Origin: Centrapalus pauciflorus
Lineage: Eukaryota; Streptophyta; Magnoliopsida; Asterales; Asteraceae
NCBI GenBank assembly: GCA_020465985.1
Contig: JAANYP010006390.1
Span: forward strand, 186,001-250,000
Reading direction: 5' to 3'
DNA length: 64,000 bases
Made by a program: the position numbers and the translations under genes
In this document: piece after piece, positions 1 to 11,900 of the stretch
How the letters are laid out: the number at the start of each line of letters is the position of its first letter
Numbering within the stretch: position 1 is the stretch's first letter
Notes under the pieces: model-generated
What the model was told of the DNA's origin: nothing
Database searches by the model: none
What the model saw: only the letters and a program-made list of their open reading frames with translations

Positions 1-2055
1 TTTGCACAATACCCTTTTTTTCTCCTCAATTAATCCATTCATTTTCTTTTATATCTTTATCCAAACGCATAGTTAATCCTGAACTTATCTGTAATCCAAA
101 CGACACCTAAATAAATAATATTATTATCTATCTATATATATATATAAAAGTTGAGTCCTCCATGTAATAAATGTGATGACAAATCTCATGTAATGAATAA
201 GAAAATTAATGGGTTAATTTAATTTTAAATTTTAATAAATGAGAAAACTAATGAGTTAATTGAACTTTAAATTGTTAACAAGTAATATATAATTATATTT
301 AGTTAGTTGTTTTTATAAATTTGAGTATATTATATATAAGTTGAGTTTCATGCAATAAATATGAGTATTATTTATTTGATTGAATTTTAATAAAAAAATT
401 TATTGAATAACAATAGTAAGCATTTTGTTAATTTTCGTTAAATATCTAAAAATAGTTAGTCCATCTGATTTTAATTAAATATATACAACATTTATCATAT
501 CTATACTATATATATTTATATATTTACTTTTAAATTTCATTTTTAACTTATCTTCTTTTATATTTAAAATCATGTCTCATTTAATTTTTTGCTTTTTTTT
601 TGTTTAATCATTACCGTTTCATAACCTTTGGTTATCTATAATTAATTGTTATTTCATTATTTATCCATAGGTTACAAAGAAGATGAATGATCATCAAAAG
701 TTTTAGATGGTATGGGTTGCAAATAATCCATTTGTCAACCTAAAACATTTTTCTCCTACAATTTCACCAGTTAGTTTTCTTCTTGATTTATTTTTCAAAT
801 ATCAATTTTGTTTTTTTATCTCTAACACATGTATGTTTATTCTATTTTGTGAAATTGATTATCACTATTTTTATTTTGTGATATTTTATATTTGACAGTG
901 ATATTGATGGACATTATTGAAGTGACCATCCATGGAAAGAAGTTCTTGACAAATAGATTTCCTAGAAAAAATTTGGTGTGTTCTTCAATCCATACATTGA
1001 TAATTCTTTTTAAATTTAATGACATATTTGTTTTAATAATTTCGAATTATATGTTTGTATTAATAAATTGTTTATGTTGATGTAGTGTTTGATATGCTCA
1101 ATATTGATAGGTCATATATCCTAAAGATTCGTTGCTTAAAAGATATATATGTCAACGTTATATTCATCAACATAAATAGTTCATTGTCATCCATTTCTTT
1201 CAACTATATAGTTTTAAACTATAATAATTTTTTTAAATGTATCAATAACTGAATTTTTGTTTCTCTATACTTGAATTCTTCCATGAATATCCTTCTTGAT
1301 GATTTTTTCAACAATAAAAGTTTTACAATATTTATTTTTAATGATTTATTTTTATTTCAATTCATATTTAAAGAATTTTCAATAAATATTGATCTAGAAA
1401 CGTCATTGAATATCATACGGTTTAATAAAAATTGTAATGTATTTTAATATAACCATCGTTACACAATTTGATATTGTGAATACTAATATTAAATTTAATT
1501 TAATGAGAATATTTGTATCTATGTTATATATTTTCTAGGACTTTTATATTCTCTTAATATTAACAATGCACTATATATTTTACTTTAAGTTTTTATGTTT
1601 ATTTAATTAGTAATTTAATATTTTTTTAATTGGTATATTTCATTTAGTGTAGTATTTCGTTCCTTATTTGGTTGTGATTTCATTATGGGATACAACATAT
1701 TAATGCAATATTTTTGAATTTAAAAAAGTTAAAATAACAAAGCTCATAATAATAATTATTTTATTAGTCATTTTATTTAAATATCATTAATCATTTCATA
1801 AAATAATTTGCTAATTATAAGGTTATAAAACATTTATTCATTCTATTATATAAATAAAATGCTTAATCGTTAATATTGAACCATTAATCATATATATCAT
1901 ATGTGGTTTTGATTAATGTATAGTGAATTAGTAACAACCACGTCTAACAAAACCATTTAAAAGACATAGAAATAAATATGATATTTTTTACGATTGTCAT
2001 TATTTTAAAAATTATCAAAATACAAACAAATGCATCTATGAAAGTGCATAATTTC

Positions 2056-2715
2056 TTTGAGTTCTTTTATAAATAAATAAATAATATAATATAGTTCTTT
2101 CTATAAAAATGTTGAGTTCGTATGTATTAACTAATTAATTGTAATAAATTTTTTGTATACTTGACTTCTTTGAATTCTAAATATAATGTAATAAACTATT
2201 ATATTGAGTTTTTTATAAATAAATAAATATATAATATAATATAATATAGTTCTTTCAGTTTTTTTTAAACAAATATTTAAAGTGTATTATTTTTGTCTTT
2301 TATAAATAAAGAATATAATATAATAGAGTTCTGGAAGTTATTTTATAAATAAATACTTATAGTATATTATTTATGTATATGAGAATCATTTTGTTGGAAT
2401 CTAACAAAAACCATCTCACTTATAAATAGTGACTATTAGCATAAATAATTAAATACATATTTTTATTAAGAAAAATTTATATACTTGATTTCTTTGAGTT
2501 CTAGATATAAATAAATAGTATAATATAATAAAGTTCTTTTATAAATAAATAATATTAACAGTTTATTATTTATTTATATGAAAATCATTTTGAGTTCTTT
2601 TATAAATAAATAAATAATATAATAGAGTTATTCGAGTTCTTTTATAAATAAATATTAACAGTTTATTATTTATGTATATGAAAATCATTTTGTTAAAATT
2701 TAACAAAAATCATGT
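2056..2715. repeat. Irregular AT-rich tandem repeat
   Basis: The phrase GAGTTCTTTTATAAATAAAT and variants recur at least six times, near 2056, 2200, 2300, 2530, 2590 and 2640. Several copies are followed by a second shared phrase (TTTATTATTTATGTATATG and variants). Spacing is irregular, so this is a degenerate array rather than a clean satellite. It lies inside the candidate Helitron, where such internal arrays are common. Confidence 0.6.
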
Positions 2716-4623
2716 GAAATTTAAATAGTGACTAAATATCAGTAATGTTTTTTAATTTAAATATTAATTTGTGCATTATAAATAAAAATATATTCATAAA
2801 TATCTATATCATGTCGTTTTGTAATAGTGGTTATAAATATAAATATATAAAATGTTTGTTCAAACAAAATTTTAATATTTTAAATCATTTTTTATATAAT
2901 TATGTATTACATGAAATAGTTATCTCATGAATATTTTTTTTATATACATATTTATCCATAATTAATTAGTAATTTACAGTTATTTACTAATAATGTTTTT
3001 GGTTCGTTACTTCATTTGTGATGAAAATATGTTTTCATAAAATACAAGATATTATTGCACAAAACCTTCTTAATTCATTTTATCGAAGCCAACTCAATTC
3101 ACCACTACTTAATTGCTATTATTGAAGATATTAATGCACAACAATTTGATACGTTTCTAAGCACTTGATGAATACCGTATTAATTATTTAATGACTATTA
3201 TTTAACACATTAATGTCAATAATTTCTTACATTTTCTCTTATTTATATATACAAAAGATGTAATTTTGTAACATCCCTAATTTGAGCCTGGTACGTGGAT
3301 TTAATTTATTGGCTCATTATTATAATAATTATTGTGTGTTCCAATTAAATTCCGTTTCGTGGATTTAACGTGTCGAGATTGAGTGATACGTGTCTCCGAG
3401 CTAATAATTAGTGGATTATTATTATCTTTGAGATCATGGATTTAATTTGGTCCTAATGATATAAATTATGAAAAAGTGATATTGGGTCCGGGATAATGGG
3501 TTCGGAACCGGATATGGATAAAGACGTATATATGCTAAGCTCCCTTTCTCCTCTCCCTTATCCTTTTTGAGAATAAGAACCCTAAGTGTGTGTGTTTTGT
3601 GTGTGAAAATTGAGAACTCCAGCTGAGATTTTGAAGCCAGAAGGGAAGCTAAGAATTCAATCAAGTGCTGCATCTTGATCTTCTTCATCAACTCTTGTGT
3701 TCTTGTGATATTTAAGGTAAGAAGCTTCAAATTGAGGACCTAAACTTGTGTTATATGTTGTGAGAATTGTTTGGGTTGGTTTATAAGTTATAAGAGACTG
3801 TTATATATTGATTTTGTGTTCAATTGGGGCTAGAAATCGTGTGTAGAAAGGAGTATTACTCCTGGGCAGCCATGAAAATCGCAGGTCAAGGTGCAGAGCA
3901 CCGCTTGGTCGCGGCGCGACCCTCAGGGTCCTAGCGGCGCGAGCCGCAGCCTGCAGGGAGAAATCGGTTTGATCCTTTTGGGGAGGTTTGGGGTCGTTAG
4001 TGTGCCGAGTTCCTTCGGGATATTGTCGGATTGAATTATTTGGAATTTTGGGTCTCGGTGGAAGTCTCTTAAAGGGGTTTCGGGATCGGTTATCCGTCCG
4101 GGAATGTGTTTCGGGTTTAATTCAATTGTGATAATTATGTTCGACTTGAGTTGTGTGATTATTGAGCTGGCGTTAATATGTGAGATCCATGGTGTTTACA
4201 GGTTCTAGTCGATCACGTGCCGAGTCGCGTTAGAATTTCGGATTCGAATCAAGTTCGGGTAATCGGTGAGTACTCGAGTTCTTTTCAAACGCACGTGCAT
4301 TCTTTCGAGTCGTTTATGTGATTGTGATATATATGTGTGTATGAGACTGTGATAGCGCGCAGGTATGAGTTTCTCTACCATATACGTGCTATATGTGTTT
4401 GAGTTGCAGGTGTCCGCGATATGTGATCGCGCAGGCTGACTGTCCCTAACCAGTCACGAGATATGAGGCTGTATATATACGACAGTGATATTGCCAGGTC
4501 GCTCCTGTGCCTATTGAGTAGCTAACCGCTGCTGTGTGCGGCCTATTAGCTGGGGAACGGCGTCCCCTTTTGAGCAGAGATATGTGTTATGCATCGAGTT
4601 GCATATGTGTAATGAGATATATG

Positions 4624-7010
4624 TGTAACAACCTAACTTTTTGCCAAGAATGTAATATTTGATTTGAGATAATAATGTAATTTTACTACATTATTTATGT
4701 TGTAATTTAATTAAGTATTAATTATTTAATTAAATTATATAACTATTACGAATTATTAAATGATTAAATAAAAGAGATGTATTATACAAAAATAGAAGTG
4801 GGTTAAAATTAAATAAAATATATAAACCCAAATAAATGATCATTAAGATCATTTACACAAATTAATTCTCTCTCTCTAATCTCTCTCTATACCTCACGGC
4901 TAACACCAAAATTTATCAAGGAAATCCATAAATTTCAATCAATTGAAGAATTAAAGATCAAAGGGAGTTGCAATCAACATCAATCTACAAAGAATTTAAG
5001 GTAATAACTCTTTTAAATTCTTATTTGTAGAAGTTTGGTTCGGTTTTGTGTAATACCGAAACCAAGGATTTAAATGTGAAAATTTTGGCTTGCATGTATA
5101 AAATTATGAAAGATTATAGATGAATTGAAACTAATAAATGAATTAGAAACAAAATTTATTGCTTGGATCATTCAAATATTGAAGAAAATCGGAATTTTGA
5201 TGAAAATGTGTTCTTGGCAAAAATATCATATTTGGATGATCTTGATCTAATTAGTGTGTTTATGATAGGGAAAAATGTATAAAATCAACCCAAATATGAT
5301 AATAAATCATAATATTAAGTTGCATGTTATTTATAAGTGAGTTTAGTAAAAATTGTTAAAAATCTGTATGAACATTATGATGAACAACAAGAACAATTCT
5401 AGGAAAAATATAAATTTAAGGATCCGAATTCGGTTCTACCGAATTCGGATGATGCTCAATTTGGATCTTAATTTCGGATCTGGCCATGGTCCCAATTCGG
5501 ATATAGTGTTTCGGATCTTGAAAGATCCGAATTCGGTGCCATATTAATCCTAATTCGGATGTAATAGTTCGGGTTTTTAATGATCCGAAATTCGGAGCCT
5601 ATTTCGAATATGATCCTAATTCGGACATATGCTCAAATTCGGATAATCCCATTTTCGGTCCTAAATGTCCTAATTCGGATGGTCAAGATTGGATTAAATA
5701 CTATGGCCCGAATCCGGATGAGTGATCCGAAATGATCCGAATCCGGGTCCCAATCCGGATCCGGGTTGGTCCGAATCTTAAAATATTGATTTCTATATTT
5801 TAATAGAAATAATGATTGATAAGATTATCAGTTATCAGAATCAGATAAAATTCAAGAATTTAAAGATTAAAATGATGATGATAAAGATGATGAAATTGAC
5901 ATGATATTATCATGATAATTCTGGACAGGTTCAGTGAAATTCTGAACAAAGATTTAAAGACTTAAAAGCGGGTCAGAGAATTGATTGACAGAACAAAATT
6001 GACAAGATAAAATCCTGAGATAACTTAGGTGGCAGATTTTTATATCTGTTTGATAAAGACCCAGACCTGTGAGTTATAGATATTCAGATTGAACATGCAT
6101 AAATTCCGGTTGAGATATATTGTTGATGTTAGATTTATTGACATTCATTTTATCAGTTGGACTGAGACCTGTTCACACCATGGTTCGGTGTTGCCCAGTG
6201 AATCATGATAGCTATTTTAATATCATTTCATATTGCATTTAATACTGCTTCAGACTTTGCTTTATGATTCATTGCTATCACGACTTCTAAGACATATGCT
6301 TCCATTATTGATCAGACATTTGATAGAATTGATTCAGCTTGACTAGCCCTTATGGTCTATTGTTCTAGACCCGGCTATTTCACCAGTTATTATGAACTTG
6401 GTAATGACCTCCGATGTTCCGCCATATTGACTTACTGGTAGCTAGCCCAGTATGTGGCTGATCCCCACGATTTAAGCGTGAGTGTGGCTTGAACATCATC
6501 CGATTCTATGATTCTATATCTCAATCATGAGGGCTGTAGCGGCAGCCAAGACATATCACGCTTAGACTGATGACCCGCTTGACACACATGTTGATATTGA
6601 AAATCTATAAACTCACTAAGCTTTGCTTACAGATGTTGCATTAATATTTTACAAGAAAAGCCAAAGGAAAATCACCTGCAGGACCTAGTACTTAGGTCAT
6701 TCAAGATCCAAGTTTTGAAGCTTTCTTAGACCACTACTCAACAAACCTTCTGGTACTGATTGGAAGACAGCAAATGTGGTGGTTTTGGGTAGACTTGATG
6801 CGATTTATGATGTTATGGCTAGATTAGATGTTACCCTTTTATAACTATAATTTGAAAACTGTAATCTGTAATGAATTTAATCCTAACTTGTATGTACATG
6901 TAATTTTATTATTCCGCAATTTAATTACCCTATCTTAGTATGGTTGATATCGTATTGCATAATGTGGGACCTAGACTCTGAGGACTGATCCGGAAGGGGA
7001 GGTCTTCACA
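4624..7010 (+). repeat. Tekay-1 5' LTR
   Basis: A 2387-bp LTR beginning TG and ending CA. It has a TATA box at 4819-4826, a CT-rich start region at 4866-4889, and a likely splice donor within AATTTAAGGTAATAAC (about 4994-5009). From about 5417 to 5790 it holds a cluster of CCGAATTCGG and related half-sites. The 3' part (6350-6600) contains long unique stretches and no ORF of note. Confidence 0.95.
4819..4890 (+). promoter_or_regulatory. LTR promoter: TATA box and CT-rich initiator
   Basis: TATATAAA at 4819-4826 is followed about 45 bp later by a TCTCTCTCTAATCTCTCTC stretch, a common plant transcription-start context. Tekay-2 has the same arrangement on the minus strand (TATA near 50090, CT-rich near 50040). 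Start-site placement is inferred. Confidence 0.6.
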
Positions 7011-7013
7011 GGA

Positions 7014-7026
7014 TGGTATCAGAGCT
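7014..7026 (+). other. Primer-binding site (initiator tRNA-Met)
   Basis: TGGTATCAGAGCT lies three bases after the 5' LTR and is complementary to the 3' end of plant initiator tRNA-Met. It is the priming site for minus-strand DNA synthesis. Confidence 0.9.
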
Positions 7027-7210
7027 TCTAGTTTGAGTGAATCAAGTATTACGTAAGTATACTTGGTCTCAAACTGAAGCAATACATATGTATCAATCAT
7101 TTAGGTGGTTTGAACTGAGATAGGATGTACAGACTGTTAGGATGGGAAAAAGGGTACATAGATCTAAGTCTATAAACTGATAGTTAATTGATTTTAATTT
7201 TCAGTAGAAG

Positions 7211-10200
7211 ATGTCAGGATCAGGATCAGGTGATATTCCCAGCAACATGAACCCACAACAGATGTTTGAAATGATGCAACAATTATTAGCCCAACATTCT
7301 GAACAACAAAATAAGATTATGCAAGAACAGTTTCAGGCCAGAGATGAGGCCGAAGCTAAAAGACGTGAAGATAAGAAAAATAAGAGAAAAGATAAACAAG
7401 TCCAGAATAATGACGAATCTGATTCTGATAACACAAATCCTGAAACCCAAATTGCTCAGCCAAAAGGCTGCAAGTTTAAAGATTTCAAAGCTAGCGGTGC
7501 TTTGAATTTTGAAGGAACAGTTAATCCGATTCAGGCGATGGATTGGATTAGCCATACTGAAGAAATTTTCCGGATTTCTGATTGCTTAGACTCCAAGAAA
7601 GTAAGTTATGCGCGTTATTTGTCGGTGATGCACGTGCCTGGTGGAAAACTCAAAGAAGTATCTACGGCGAAGATATAATTCAGACTCTAGAATGGAACCA
7701 ATTTCTTGACATGTTCAACGCAAAGTACTGTCCAGTCGATCAGCAAGATAAGATGGAAGTACAGTTAATGCAGCTGACTCAGGGAACGAAGACAGTTGAC
7801 GAATACGAACACGAGTTTTCACGACTATGTGGTTACTCCTCCTACCAAGTAGCTACAGAGGAAAGAAAGATGAATAGATTTCGCGTAGGGCTCAACCCTA
7901 GATATCAACATCCCATGAGTGCGATCAGATACAAGAGTTATCTGGAAATGGTAGAAGCAGCGAGACAGATCGAGCGAGGGTACTTAGAGTATGGCGATCA
8001 GCTTTACGCTCCATCAGCGAATCCGACATGTCCATCTCCTCCGAAGAAACAGCGATTTGGCAGATTCTTTAAGCCAAATAAATCACAATCTCAGCACTCT
8101 CACCAAAATAGTCCGCAACAAAAAGCACAAGTCTATTCCCTAACGAATGAGCCACGGTTTTGTAAACGATGCAGAAAGTCTCACATGGGATTGTGCAATC
8201 CAGATGACGTAACTTGTTTTGCGTGCAATATGATCGGTCACAGCAGTGAGGAATGTCCACAGCAGGGACGTGGATGTGCGAAATGTGGTAAAAGAGGACA
8301 CTTCATGTACCAGTGTCGAAGCGGGAAACGTTATCAGTCTCAATCATCAGCAGGAGGTTCTACAGGGAAAAGTTCTGCTGCAACGCCGATTGCACGGACT
8401 CGAGCTTTCCAAATCACAGCCGAGGAAGCAAAAGAAACACCTGACGTAGTTACCGGTATGTTTCTGCTTAACTCGATTCCGGCTCGTGTATTATTTGATT
8501 CTGGCGCAAGTCGTTCTTTCATATCAACCTCTTTTGCACGACAATTATGTAAGTCTCCATCAAAGCTTCCCGTGATACTAGATATTGAGACAGCCAGTAA
8601 CAATTTTGTTATGGCTGATTCTGTTTATCGAAACTGCACACTACTTGTTGATAATATCGTATTCAATCTCGACCTCATCCCGATTCCGTTGAAAGAGTTT
8701 GACGTCATCATCGGCATGGATTGGCTAATGAATAACGAGGCTACAATTATCTGCAACCGGCGAGTCATTAGAATCAAGTCTTCAGACGGCCGAGTATTGG
8801 AGATCAAGGGCGAGAAGAGGAAAGGTGCACATTGTTTCATATCTATAGAAAAAGCTCAGAGATACTTGTCTAGAGGTCACGACTCCTATCTTTGTTATGC
8901 TCTATCTGAGTCCAGCTCTGAAAAGAAATCTTTGTCCGATATTCCTATCGTCTGTGAGTTCCCAGACGTATTTCCTGATGACATTTCCGGAGTGCCACCG
9001 GAACGTCAAGTCGAGTTCAGTATTGACTTGGTTCCTGGTGCGGCTCCTATCGCAAAAGCTCCATACATACTTGCACCTGCAGAAATGCAAGAAATGTCTA
9101 AGCAACTGCAAGAGCTGTTAGAGAAGGGGTTTATCCGACCGAGTTCTTCTCCGTGGGGTGCACCAGTTCTATTTGTTAAAAAGAAAGACGGAACCTTCCG
9201 TATGTGCATCGACTACCGCGAGTTAAACAAAGTCACCATAAAGAATAAATATCCTTTGCCCAGGATCGATGATCTGTTTGATCAGCTGCAAGGAGCCAGC
9301 TATTTCTCGAAGATAGATCTCCGTTCTGGGTATCATCAACTGAAAGTAAGAGACGAGGATATTTCGAAGACAGCTTTCCGTACAAGATACGGTCATTACG
9401 AATTTCTCGTGATGCCGTTTGGCTTGACAAATACACCAGCGGCATTCATGGATCTCATGAATCGCGTGTGCAGACCAATGTTGGATAAATCAGTTATCGT
9501 GTTCATAGACGATATTCTGATTTACTCCAAAACGGAGGCTGATCATTCCGTTCATCTGCGGCAGTTGCTAGAGTTGTTAAGAAAAGAAAGACTCTACGCA
9601 AAATTTTCTAAATGTGAATTTTGGCTCAGACAGGTATAAATTTTATTATATAAGTCTTGAGCTAAATTCATTAAGTATTCTTAACACTTCAAAATTTGAT
9701 ATCCTGATATGATTCTTATAGATTCAATTCCTTGGCCATGTCGTTTCTGGCGAAGGAATATCCGTTGATCCGTCTAAAGTCGAGGCTGTTCAGAAGTGGC
9801 AAACACCTCGCAATGCCTCCGAAATAAGAAGTTTCCTTGGATTGGCCGGTTATTATCAGCGATTCATAAAGGACTTCTCGAAGATTGTTGTGCCACTTAC
9901 GATGCTAACACGAAAGAATACACCTTTCGTATGGGCCGACAAACAGCAAGAGGCATTTGAAACTCTAAAACAGAAGCTTATTCAAGCGCCGATCCTAGCA
10001 TTACCAGAAGGCAATGATGATTTCGTTGTCTACAGCGATGCATCTGGTACGGGTTTAGGATGTGTTCTTATGCAAAGGGGAAAAGTAATTGCCTACGCTT
10101 CAAGGCAATTAAAAGACTACGAGAAAAGTGCACCAACTCATGATCTTGAGTTGGCTGCCGTTACCTTTGCTCTGAAAATCTGGCGTCACTATTTATATGG

Positions 10201-11863
10201 GACTCGGTGTCAGCTCTACACCGATCATAAGAGTCTCAAATACCTTTTCACTCAAAAAGATCTGAACATTAAGCAGCGTCGGTCCTTGGAGCTTATCAAG
10301 GATTATGATTGTGAGATCTTATATCATCCCGGCAAAGCAAATGTTGTCACGGATGCGTTGAGTAGAAAAGTGTATCCTGAAAAGTGCTGCTATGCCCTAA
10401 CTCCGGTTATATTCTCTTCTGATCTTATAGAAGACATCAGAGTTGCTCAAGCCGAAGCAATGAAAGAAGAGAATATTGATTCTGAAAATCTTAAAGGGCA
10501 ATTACAATTTCTAACTCTGAATCATTTGGGACTTCACTGTCTCAAGGGAAACCGAATCTGGGTTCCTAAATATGGTTCAATCCGTAGCACTCTTCTATCT
10601 GAAGCCCATCAGTCCAAGTTATCTATTCATCCTGGCAGCTCAAAGATGTACTTTGATCTGAATGCAGATTATTGGTGGCCAGGAATGAAGAAAGACATTG
10701 GTAAATGTGTTGAAAATTGCAGAGTCTGTCAGCTGGTTAAGGCAGAACATCAGAAACCCTACGGGGATATGCAACCACTGCCAGTTCCTGAGTGGAAGTG
10801 GGAGCATATAACTATGGATTTCATCACGAAGCTGCCGAAAACCAAGAGACAGCACGACTCTATCTGGGTAGTCGTGGACAGATTAACGAAGTCAGCACAT
10901 TTCATACCGATGAAAGAAACTTATTCTCTCGATAGATTGGCGCAGCTGTACATCACTGAAATAATTTCTCGTCACGGTGTGCCAAAATCTATCGTATCTG
11001 ATCGTGATAGTCGCTTCACATCCAGATTCTGGCAAGCACTACAAGATGGGATGGGTACTCGGATTTCTATGAGTACTGCTTATCATCCAAATGCAGATGG
11101 CCAGAGTGAGCGTACTATCCTAACTCTGGAAGATATGCTTCGTGCCTGCATTCTTGATCTAGGTGGTAACTGGGATGACCACTTGCCGTTGGTCGAATTC
11201 TCATACAATAACAGTTATCATTCAACGATCAAGATGGCTCCATTTGAAGCTTTGTACGGTCGAAAATGCAGAACTCCTACCTGTTGGCGCGAAACAGGTG
11301 AATCGCCAATAGCAGGACCTGCTCTTCTACAGTTGACACACGAAAAGATTCAACTGGTTAGAAGAAATATTCTTGAAGCTCAAAGCAGGCAGAAGTCATA
11401 TTATGATAATCGGCACAGATCTATCAACTTTGCGGTTAACGATTGGGTGATGCTAAAAGTATCTCCAATGAAGAATGTGGTGCGATTTATTAAAAGAAAT
11501 AAGCTAGCTCCAAGATTCATAGGTCCGTTCAAGATTGTTGAAAAGATTGGAAATCAATCTTATCGTCTTGAACTGCCAGCGAACTTATCTGGAATACATC
11601 CTGTATTCCATGTCAGTCATCTGAGAAAGAGCTTAGCAGACGAAAGAGAGATTCAAATACCACATGTTAACTTGCAAATTGATGAGAAGCTTCGAGTGGT
11701 TGAAGAGCCGGAGTGTATTCTGGACTCGAGGACCAAAAAGCTTCGGAATAAAGAAATACAGATGGTGCTCGTCCAGTGGAAACACCACAAAGGTTCGCAT
11801 CAGTTTTGGGAATCGAGAGATGTTATGAAAGCTACTTATCCCAGTCTGTTCGAACATAGCTAA
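7211..11863 (+). CDS. Tekay-1 Gag-Pol polyprotein (frameshifted gag, one intron)
   Basis: This encodes the capsid and enzymes of the retrotransposon as one frame, Gag-PR-RT-RH-INT-chromodomain. The start ATG (7211) opens an MSGSGSGD N-terminus. Visible motifs: an upstream C-x2-C-x3-H-x3-C cluster, then two CCHC zinc knuckles (about 8215-8325); protease DSG (about 8497); RT FIDD (9502-9513); RNase H from about 10030; integrase HHCC zinc finger (about 10605-10735); integrase core D, D and E in MDF, SDRD and QSER; chromodomain near 11700-11840. Relative to Tekay-2, four bases are missing near 7613, which shifts the frame and ends the Gag N-terminal part at 7678. The downstream frame is open from 7582. 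An 88-bp intron (9634-9721) splits RT between Gln and Ile. With those two exceptions the enzyme domains look intact. Confidence 0.9.
9634..9721 (+). other. Phase-0 GT-AG intron inside reverse transcriptase
   Basis: The coding frame stops at once if read through (GTA TAA) but resumes exactly in frame after removal of GTATAA...CTTATAG. This joins CAG to ATT and restores the WLRQ-IQFLGH sequence that element 3 encodes without interruption. The segment is AT-rich, has a branch-like CTGAT about 20 bases before the AG, and is 88 bp, a normal small plant intron size. Tekay-2 has an 89-bp counterpart at the same place. Splicing is inferred from sequence alone. Confidence 0.8.
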
Positions 11864-11900
11864 CTTCGAGGACGAAGTTTGTGCGTGGTGGAGCCCATTC
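11862..11900 (+). promoter_or_regulatory. Stop-codon hairpin and polypurine tract, Tekay-1
   Basis: AACTTCG (11862-11868) and CGAAGTT (11873-11879) form a perfect 7-bp stem with an AGGA loop; the 5' arm starts inside the TAA stop codon (11861-11863). After it comes GTGCGTGGTGGAGCCCATTC, ending directly at the 3' LTR, whose GTGGTGGAG is the likely plus-strand primer. The same hairpin and tract occur in Tekay-2 and element 3. Confidence 0.7.
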
